Origin: Desulfosarcinaceae bacterium
GTDB lineage: Bacteria > Desulfobacterota > Desulfobacteria > Desulfobacterales > Desulfosarcinaceae
Direction of reading: 5' to 3'
Length of the DNA stretch: 64,000 nucleotides
Assembly: GCA_030066015.1 (NCBI GenBank)
Contig: JASJCL010000018.1
Location: 62,001-126,000 of the forward strand
Shown: positions 43,189-49,858 of the stretch, piece by piece
How positions within the stretch are numbered: position 1 is the first letter of the stretch
Layout: every line of letters starts with the position of its first letter
The notes under the pieces: generated by a model
What the model saw: only the letters and a program-made list of their open reading frames with translations
The model's database searches: none
What the model was told of the DNA's origin: nothing
Position numbers and translations under genes: made by a program

Positions 43189-44088
43189 TCACCGGCCCGC
43201 CGCGCTCAGGTGTCGGTTCACCGCCGACCGGTTCGGCACCCCCGCACTGCCGCCGAAGCTCTGGCACTTGAGGGCCGCTGTCGCGGCTGCGAAGCGCATG
43301 GCGTCGGCCATTTCCATCTGTTCGACCATGGCCACAGCAAAGGCGCCGTGAAACACATCTCCGGCCCCGCAGGTATCCACCGCGGCGATCTGGACGGCGG
43401 GACAATGCCGCAGTTGGCCGTCTGACAGCCAGTAGGTGCCCCTTTCGCCGGCCGTGACGGCGGCGAAGCGTGTGCCCTGGCGGGTCACCCGCCGCAAGCC
43501 CTTCTCCAGATCCCGCACCCCGCTGACCTGTGCCAACCCCCGTTCGCTGTAGACCGCATAGGTGGCCAGTTGCACCAGGTCACCGGTGTCGACGGGCGCG
43601 ATGTCGGCATCGATAAGGCTGGGCACCCCGTGCCGACGGGCCAGTTGCAGTGCGGCGGCGGCACCTTCGGGCCAGCGCACGTCGGTGAGCACAAAATCGG
43701 CCTCGGCAATGACGGCCGCCGGCAGCCAGGCGGGATCGGGATCGAGTTGAGCGCTGGAATAATTGACAATCTGGCGTTCGCCGGCCGGATCCACCATCAC
43801 CGCCGAGACTTGCGAGGTTTGGCCGGGGATCAATCGCACGCCGGCGGCATCCACGCCCCGCACAGTCAGGTGGCGAAGGATGTCGCGGCCGACGGCGTCG
43901 TCGCCGAGGCGACCGAAAAAACGGGCCTCGTGTCCCAGGGCGGCCACCGCCAGGCTGGCCACCGCCGCAGGGCCGCCGGCGGCGGCGGCGAAGTTTTGAG
44001 CGAAATACTTGCCGCCCCCTTTGGGCAGCTCCGCCACCTGAAACAGATAGTCAAGACACGCCAACCCGACGCAGACAATTTTGGCCAT
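43189..44088 (-). CDS. yihV: 6-deoxy-6-sulfofructose kinase-like PfkB kinase (YihV type)
   Basis: 299 residues, PfkB family: GLACLDYLFQV start, GGPAAVASLAVAALG (38-52), and catalytic GAGDVFHGA with Asp244. It aligns end to end without gaps in the substrate domain with E. coli YihV as I remember that sequence (GKYFAQN, GERQIVNY, TDVRWPEGA, AALKC). The three YihV residues reported to bind the sulfonate, Lys27, Asn109 and Arg138, are present at the same numbers. Expected reaction: 6-deoxy-6-sulfofructose plus ATP to its 1-phosphate. The ATG at 44088 (GGAG ahead) is the family start. This is the strongest single indication of sulfoquinovose metabolism here. Confidence 0.88.
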   Translation of the reverse strand: MAKIVCVGLACLDYLFQVAELPKGGGKYFAQNFAAAAGGPAAVASLAVAALGHEARFFGRLGDDAVGRDILRHLTVRGVDAAGVRLIPGQTSQVSAVMVDPAGERQIVNYSSAQLDPDPAWLPAAVIAEADFVLTDVRWPEGAAAALQLARRHGVPSLIDADIAPVDTGDLVQLATYAVYSERGLAQVSGVRDLEKGLRRVTRQGTRFAAVTAGERGTYWLSDGQLRHCPAVQIAAVDTCGAGDVFHGAFAVAMVEQMEMADAMRFAAATAALKCQSFGGSAGVPNRSAVNRHLSAAGR

Positions 44089-44592
44089 TTCGCTCCGTTT
44101 CCCTCTCTTTTCGCACCCATTGGCAGTCGCAGTTCGGTTCGCCAACCGCCGATGGAGATGTTGTCCATTCCATCCAAGCTTCATTTTGTCAATTTTTAAC
44201 AATAAAATTTTCACTTAGCAACAAAATGATGGGCACCGCGTCGCCCATCTGTCACCTTTCGCGCCGATACGGGCATGGGTCCGCACTGGTGTTGAGGCTG
44301 TTGCCATGGGCGGCCACACCCACCGCCACCGCTCGCAACACCATACCGAGAAACCATCCGGCATGGCCTTTGGCTAAGGTCGCGGACGCTTTTTCCCACT
44401 GCCAACTTGCGAAAAACGGCATCAGGCTGTTACCTTTTGGCATGTGGGCCGTTATACACATGGCACCTTGCCGAGAGAGACCGCACTCCGCCTGACGATC
44501 ACCGCGGCGATTGCGGCTCCCCGATTCGAAGGGGAACGGCAAGCAGATCCGACCGCGTCTGACTGTACGGATGGTGAAGGGGATCGCATCGC
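44089..44592. promoter_or_regulatory. Divergent spacer with a leftward promoter for the kinase gene
   Basis: On the minus strand TTGCTA (44221-44216), 17 bases, TAAAAA (44198-44193) within an AT-rich patch that also holds TTTTGTCAATTTTTAAC, similar to the sites ahead of the aldolase. The rest (44230-44592) is GC-rich with no gene or terminator that I can support. Confidence 0.4.
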
Positions 44593-46551
44593 ATGACCCT
44601 GAAGAGGAAGATCCTGGCGCTGTTGTGTGTGGCGGTGGCCATTTTCATCGCGGTGGAGCATCTCATCCAGCGTGCCTACATCACCCCAACCTTCATAGCG
44701 CTGGAGCGGGAGGAAGCCCGGCGCAGCAACCAGCGCTGCGTGGACGCCATCCGCCGGGAGGTCCACCACCTCGATCGTTTCACCGACGATTGGGCCGCCT
44801 GGGACGATACTTACCGCTTCGTCACCGATGGCAACCCTGCCTACGTCACCTCCAACTTGGGTCGCCAGACCTTTGTCGACAACCGGCTGCACCTGATCTT
44901 TATCTGCGACGCCGGCGGGCGGGTTGTCTGGGGAGAGGCCCGCGATCCGATCACCTTCACGCTCCTGCACCTGGCCCAGTTCCCGGCCCAGGCCCTCCCC
45001 TCCACCCACGCCCTGCTGCAGCATGGCCATGCCAACAGCGCCATCTCCGGGATTTTCCCCACCAGCCGCGGTCCGGCCATGATCGCTTCCCGGCCCATCA
45101 TCAGCAGCGACCGTCGTCTGCCCCCGCGCGGTACACTGATCATGGGCAGATTTTTCGAGGCAGGCCTCATTGAAATCCTCGTCGGTCAGACCCATATCGA
45201 CTTTCAGGTATGGCCCGTGGCCGGCACGGCACTGCCAGCGACGGCGCAAGCGGCGCTGACCCGAATCGATCCGCAGTATCCGATCTGCTTCGACGAGACG
45301 GCGGCGGCCCTGCACACCTACTCGGTCATTGACGATATCGGCGGTGCGGCGACGCTGTTGCTGCGGAGCGAAACCGCCAGGGAGATCAGCGCACGGGGAG
45401 AGGCCGCGGTGCAGTTCGCGCTGGTGTCCAACCTGGCGGCCGGCCTCCTGGTGCTGGCGGTGCTGTGGCTGCTGCTGAACCGCAGTGTCATCGAGCCGTT
45501 GAGCGCGCTCACCCGCCAGGTCATGGCGGTGCGCGACTTTGACGATGTCTCCAAGGGCTTCGTGCTGAAGCGCCGCGATGAGATCGGCTGGCTGTCGCGC
45601 CAATTCGACCGCATGGTGAAGCAGCTCGACGCCATCCAGCAGAACCTCAAGCATCGCATTGCGGACCGCACGGCCGATCTGACGGTGGCCAACCAACGCC
45701 TTGAAGCGGAAGTTGCCGAACGCATCGCAGCCGAAAAGGCCCTTCAGCAATCTTCCGACGATCTGGAACGGCAGGTTTGCGAGCGCACAGCGGCGCTGCT
45801 CGAGATCAATCGCCGCCTGATCCTCGAAGTAGAAGAGCGGAAGCGGTCCGAAGCGGCGCTGCAGCGCACCCACGCCAAGCTGCGCTCCCTCTCCGCCGAA
45901 TTGCTGCTCACCGAAGAGCGGGAGCGTCATCGCATCGCCACCGAACTGCACGACCGCATCGGTCAGGCCCTGACCCTCGCCCGGCTCCAGGTGGACGCCC
46001 TGTCGGCGGCGGCAGCCGAGGGGTCGGGCGGTGAAGACCTGGATCGCGTCGGCGACCTGCTCGACCAAACCCTGCAGGACACCCGTCAGCTGACCTTCGA
46101 GCTCAGCCCCCCGGTCCTCTACGAGCTGGGCCTGGAGGCCGCATTGGAGTGGTTGAGCGAGCAGTTTGCCCAGCAGCATGATCTGTCCATCCGCTTCGAG
46201 GACGATGGCCAACCAAAGCCACTGGATGCCAGTGTGCGCGTCTTTCTCTTTCAGGCCACCCGCGAATTGCTCTTCAACGTGGTCAAACATGCCCAGGCCA
46301 GCCAGGTTCGGGTGGCCGTGCAGCGGGTCGACGGTGCCATCCGCATCGCCGTGAACGACAACGGATTGGGGTTCGATGCGGGCCGGCCGGCGTCCAGCGC
46401 CGATACCAATGGCGGGTTTGGCCTCTTCAGTATCCGGGAACGATTTCACCACCTCGGCGGCCGCCTGGTGATCCGGTCCGAACCGGGCAAGGGATCCCGC
46501 CTTGTCCTGACCGCGCCGCTGGCGCGTTTATCGCAGAGGGAGGCCGTATGA
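44593..46551 (+). CDS. CHASE4 sensor histidine kinase of the NarX/DegS type
   Basis: 652 residues. Helix 1 (about 7-25), an extracytoplasmic CHASE4-type domain (about 45-240, with RFTDDWAAWDDTYRFV), helix 2 (about 275-295), HAMP (about 296-350), a long coiled coil rich in Glu/Arg (about 350-440), HisKA_3 with phospho-acceptor His453 in ATELHDRIGQAL, and HATPase (NDNGLGF, GGFGLFSIRERFHHLGG). Senses an external signal and phosphorylates the regulator whose gene overlaps by four bases. Not obviously linked to the sugar genes. Confidence 0.92.
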   Translation: MTLKRKILALLCVAVAIFIAVEHLIQRAYITPTFIALEREEARRSNQRCVDAIRREVHHLDRFTDDWAAWDDTYRFVTDGNPAYVTSNLGRQTFVDNRLHLIFICDAGGRVVWGEARDPITFTLLHLAQFPAQALPSTHALLQHGHANSAISGIFPTSRGPAMIASRPIISSDRRLPPRGTLIMGRFFEAGLIEILVGQTHIDFQVWPVAGTALPATAQAALTRIDPQYPICFDETAAALHTYSVIDDIGGAATLLLRSETAREISARGEAAVQFALVSNLAAGLLVLAVLWLLLNRSVIEPLSALTRQVMAVRDFDDVSKGFVLKRRDEIGWLSRQFDRMVKQLDAIQQNLKHRIADRTADLTVANQRLEAEVAERIAAEKALQQSSDDLERQVCERTAALLEINRRLILEVEERKRSEAALQRTHAKLRSLSAELLLTEERERHRIATELHDRIGQALTLARLQVDALSAAAAEGSGGEDLDRVGDLLDQTLQDTRQLTFELSPPVLYELGLEAALEWLSEQFAQQHDLSIRFEDDGQPKPLDASVRVFLFQATRELLFNVVKHAQASQVRVAVQRVDGAIRIAVNDNGLGFDAGRPASSADTNGGFGLFSIRERFHHLGGRLVIRSEPGKGSRLVLTAPLARLSQREAV

Positions 46552-47201
46552 AGCGCCGCATCTTGATCGCCGACGATCACGAGATTGTCAGAGAGGGCCT
46601 GCGGGGCCTCATCGAGAAAGAGCCGGATATGGAGGTCGTGGCCGAGGCGGCCGACGGCCAATCGGCGGTGAAGCTGGCCCAGGAGTGCACGCCCGATCTG
46701 ATCATCATGGATATCAGCATGCCCGACATGAACGGGATCGACGCCACCCATCAGCTCCTGGCCGAACTGGCGGGCGTCAAGGTGATCGCCCTGTCCATGC
46801 ATTCGGACAAGCGCTTTGTCATCGGCATGCTGCGGGCAGGGGCGTCCGGCTATCTGCTCAAGGAGTGCGCCTTCCGCGAGATGCGCACGGCCATGGGGGC
46901 CGTCTTCGCCGGTCAGACCTACCTCAGCCCCAAGATCGCCGCCGTCGTGGTCAAGGCCTTCCTCCACCAGGACACCGACGGCGGGTCGTATGTCGGCAGC
47001 GAGCTGACCCTCAAGGAGCGCCAGGTGCTGCAGCTCATCGCCGAAGGCCACACCACCCGCCACATCTCCGCCACGCTGCACATCAGCGTGAAGACGGTGG
47101 AGGCCCGCCGCAAGAAGATCATGCGGAAACTGAAGCTGGACAGCATCGCCGCCCTGACCAAATACGCCCTCAAGGAGGGCCTGACGGCCATGGACCTTTG
47201 A
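46548..47201 (+). CDS. NarL/FixJ-family response regulator
   Basis: 217 residues: receiver domain (1-120; acidic pair Asp9-Asp10, phosphorylation site Asp55 in IIMDISMPD, Lys near 108) and LuxR-type helix-turn-helix (about 148-205; LTLKERQVLQLIAEGHTTRHISATLHISVKTVEARRKKIMRKL). Its ATG overlaps the kinase stop (ATGA-type), so the pair is co-translated. Target genes are not identifiable in the window. Confidence 0.95.
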   Translation: MKRRILIADDHEIVREGLRGLIEKEPDMEVVAEAADGQSAVKLAQECTPDLIIMDISMPDMNGIDATHQLLAELAGVKVIALSMHSDKRFVIGMLRAGASGYLLKECAFREMRTAMGAVFAGQTYLSPKIAAVVVKAFLHQDTDGGSYVGSELTLKERQVLQLIAEGHTTRHISATLHISVKTVEARRKKIMRKLKLDSIAALTKYALKEGLTAMDL

Positions 47202-47705
47202 GCTGCGCGCGACGCCCCGCGGGAGAAACCCTATCCAATGCCTACCCCCAATGTAGCCATCCCCGCCGCCGGAAGTAGGCGGCGCCCAATATCCCCGTCC
47301 GCCCGCCCATGGTAGCATTGGGCATCCATCCGCAGACGCCCTCGTCGCAGAGGACCTCGTCGCAGACGCGTTCACCGCGGCAGCCGGGCATCTCGTTTTT
47401 TTGCCACCACCCACAGTTCGAGACATGAAAGGAGGTCCCCCAAGAATAGCTGAGCGAAGCGTTCTGGTCTCGCGCCGAAGGAATGCGCCCATGGATCACG
47501 CCTTGGGCGACCTCGCCAGGCGGGAGTTCCAAGCCGCGGGCACCCTAAAATAAGGAGAGAAACGATGGTGCGAAAGGCCATCGTCGGGACCCCGATACGC
47601 CTGTTGACCGTTTGCGGCGCCGCCGCCTGGGCGGGAATAAAACGGGGGTATTGAGGCTAACCGTGGTTCTAACTTGGTTACAAGGTTAAATTGAGGAGAG
47701 GGATT
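47202..47705. other. Spacer between the two-component pair and the di-heme peroxidase
   Basis: About 500 bases. A CGCCGCC/GGCGGCG stem (47264-47284) without T-tract lies after the regulator gene. One short frame with a good ribosome site (47565-47654) is listed separately. Base composition falls toward AT at the right end. Confidence 0.4.
47565..47654 (+). CDS. Possible 29-residue peptide
   Basis: ATG 47565 to TGA 47654, preceded by TAAGGAGAG at good distance. The peptide (MVRKAIVGTPIRLLTVCG..., ending IKRGY) has a basic start and a short apolar middle, like a leader or a truncated gene start. No family recognised; it may be a remnant. Confidence 0.25.
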   Translation: MVRKAIVGTPIRLLTVCGAAAWAGIKRGY

Positions 47706-49079
47706 GTGAAGAAAAAAAATCTGATATTGCTATTCGTTGCTGTATTCTTTCTCACCGCTGGGCCAGCTTTGGCGAAAGGCCAATTTTTGGTTAAAAAACA
47801 AAAAAAACAATTAGTGAATCTTGGGAAGGCGATCTTCAATGATGTGAATTTGTCGTTCAATCAAAATCAGTCCTGTAAAACCTGCCACCATCCATCGGCT
47901 GGTTTTGCAGATCCTGAAAATCGCGTTGCACCTACGGTCCTTCCGGTTTCCGACGGCTCCATTCCAGAATTGTTTGGAGGACGCAACGCCCCGACAGCCG
48001 CATATGCCGGCTTCAGCCCCATTTTCCACTACGATGCCGGTGAAGGATTATTTGTAGGCGGCCTTTTCTGGGACGGCAGGGCGACCGGACGTATGGATGT
48101 CACGGCCACTGGAGATTTGGGCGCGGGTCCCACCGGCGACCCACTCGCCGATCAGGCCAAGGGGCCTTTCGGGAACCCGGTCGAAATGGCGCTGACGTTT
48201 GAAAACACAGGCTTTACGACTGAAGAAGAGGTGGTTGCCATCATCCAGGCCTCGAATTACGCGCGTAAGTTTGAGAAAGTCTTTGGGCCAGGCGCCTTTG
48301 ACGACATCGCCGTGGCATACAACAACGCAAGTATCGCGATTGCGGCCTTTGAAAGGTCCAAAAGAGTAAACCGATTCAAATCCAAATTCGATAAGTTTAT
48401 AAGAGAGCAAGGCGGGGATGTCAGCGACTTTGGTGTTGAGGTGCAACCCGATGGGTTCCGTAAATATGTGGGGCCCCCCGCCAGATTCAAGTCCAAGGCG
48501 TTTTCCTACGACGAAGCCGATGGGTTGGCCATCTTCAATTCGGATTCCTATACGCAAATGGGCATGACCCCAGATGGTCAAAACGGTGGCATGTGCTACC
48601 TTTGCCACCTGACGACAAACCATGAGGTAGTGGATGATGATAACCGTCCAATTAACGGACCTGCGCCGGGAATTTACCATCCGATTCTGACCGATTTTAC
48701 CTACGACAACCTGGGAATTCCGGTGAATCCCCGCATTGCTGTTCTGGCTGGCCCACAAGATACTGATTTGGGACTTGGTGGACAGCCTACACAGTTAGAT
48801 GCCGCTTATGGAGAAGCATACCCATTTGTCGCTGATGAGGAAGGAAAATTTAAGGTATCCTCCTTACGGAATCTGTCCCGTACGGCGCCCTATGGGCACA
48901 ACGGATTCTTCGCCACTATTTACGATATCGTCCACTTCTACAATACCAGGGATGTGGATCCAACATGGCCTGGGCCTGAAGTACCCGCTACTGTGAATGG
49001 CGATGAACTTGGCAATTTGGGCCTGACCCTGGCCCAAGAGCAAAAGCTGGTTCTTTTCCTGGAAACCTTGACCGATTGA
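47706..49079 (+). CDS. Periplasmic di-heme cytochrome c peroxidase/MauG-family protein
   Basis: 457 residues from a GTG start (GGAG ahead). A Sec signal peptide (KKKNLILLFVAVFFLTAGPALA) is followed by two c-type heme sites, CKTCH (57-61) and CYLCH (297-301), in the usual two-domain spacing. The conserved RNAPTAAYAGFSPIFHYDG-like region, FWDGRA and SLRNLSRTAPYGHNGFFATIYDIVHFYN also fit bacterial CcpA/MauG proteins. Probably reduces peroxide or oxidises a protein in the periplasm. Codons are clearly more AT-rich than in the neighbours, suggesting acquisition by transfer. A clear terminator follows. Confidence 0.92.
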   Translation: MKKKNLILLFVAVFFLTAGPALAKGQFLVKKQKKQLVNLGKAIFNDVNLSFNQNQSCKTCHHPSAGFADPENRVAPTVLPVSDGSIPELFGGRNAPTAAYAGFSPIFHYDAGEGLFVGGLFWDGRATGRMDVTATGDLGAGPTGDPLADQAKGPFGNPVEMALTFENTGFTTEEEVVAIIQASNYARKFEKVFGPGAFDDIAVAYNNASIAIAAFERSKRVNRFKSKFDKFIREQGGDVSDFGVEVQPDGFRKYVGPPARFKSKAFSYDEADGLAIFNSDSYTQMGMTPDGQNGGMCYLCHLTTNHEVVDDDNRPINGPAPGIYHPILTDFTYDNLGIPVNPRIAVLAGPQDTDLGLGGQPTQLDAAYGEAYPFVADEEGKFKVSSLRNLSRTAPYGHNGFFATIYDIVHFYNTRDVDPTWPGPEVPATVNGDELGNLGLTLAQEQKLVLFLETLTD

Positions 49080-49126
49080 CGTGTAATAGTGGTCTAAGTC
49101 GGTTCTATTCTATGCGCGTTGGAAAG

Positions 49127-49166
49127 ATAGGTGGAGGAGATCCTAGTTTCCTTCACCTATTTTTTT
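49127..49166 (+). terminator. Intrinsic terminator after the di-heme peroxidase gene
   Basis: ATAGGTGGAGGA pairs with TCCTTCACCTAT (one G-T pair), followed by six to seven T, about 50 bases after the stop codon. Confidence 0.8.
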
Positions 49167-49377
49167 GATCGCACAACTAAACAGAAAGAAAGACTCCAAA
49201 AATAGATTACCGGGAAAATCCGATTGAGGTACTGCGCCCATATGTTCAACTGAAGGATCTCTATGGGTTTATCGGCAATATACACACAGGGGCCTGACTG
49301 GGACAGGGCATTCAGCCTACGATAGGTCCCCCCGGAGGGGACCTCATCGACGGCCATTCGCAGGCGACGGCGGCCCC

Positions 49378-49821
49378 TCAGGCGTTGAGCTTCTTTTTGT
49401 AGGAGCGCAGCAGCTTCCACTGGCAGTGGTGGGTGGGGTTGGCCCGCGAGTGCTTGAGGGCCTTGGCGGCCGCCTTCATGTCGAGCCCCTTTTTCATCAG
49501 ATACCCGGTGACGAAGGTACCCGTGCGACCGACGCCGAAGCGGCAGTGCACCAGCACCTTGCGCCCCTGGGCGATGACGGCATCGATCCAGTCGAAGGCG
49601 GCCTCCATGGCAGCCATGTCCGGTGCGCACTCATCGGGAATGGGAACGTAGTGGACTTCGAAACCAGCCTCCATCTGCAGTTCGTGCAGGTCGCAGAACT
49701 CGCCGCACAGATTGACGATGCAATCGATGTCGTTCTGCCGCAGGACATCGAGATCCACGTCGAACATGGGCGCGTGGCCCACGGCCAGGTCGTCGGTGAT
49801 CCAGGTCAGGGGATACTGCAT
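49378..49821 (-). CDS. Dual-specificity/tyrosine-phosphatase-like protein
   Basis: 147 residues with the cysteine phosphatase loop HCRFGVGRTG (92-101, nucleophile Cys93, Arg99) and an upstream acidic loop (IPDECAPDM) that may supply the general acid. Cytoplasmic. It starts 37 bases after the end of the large PEP-synthase-like gene on the same strand, so the two may be co-expressed as phospho-transfer and phosphatase partners. GAGGAGG lies ahead of the ATG. Confidence 0.88.
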   Translation of the reverse strand: MQYPLTWITDDLAVGHAPMFDVDLDVLRQNDIDCIVNLCGEFCDLHELQMEAGFEVHYVPIPDECAPDMAAMEAAFDWIDAVIAQGRKVLVHCRFGVGRTGTFVTGYLMKKGLDMKAAAKALKHSRANPTHHCQWKLLRSYKKKLNA

Positions 49822-49858
49822 GCCGATGACACCTCCTCTTTGAAGTTGGTCGCAGCGT

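Noticed and set aside
47264-47284. Terminator after the response-regulator gene
   Set aside because: A seven-pair GC stem is present but is followed by CCCAATAT without a T-tract.
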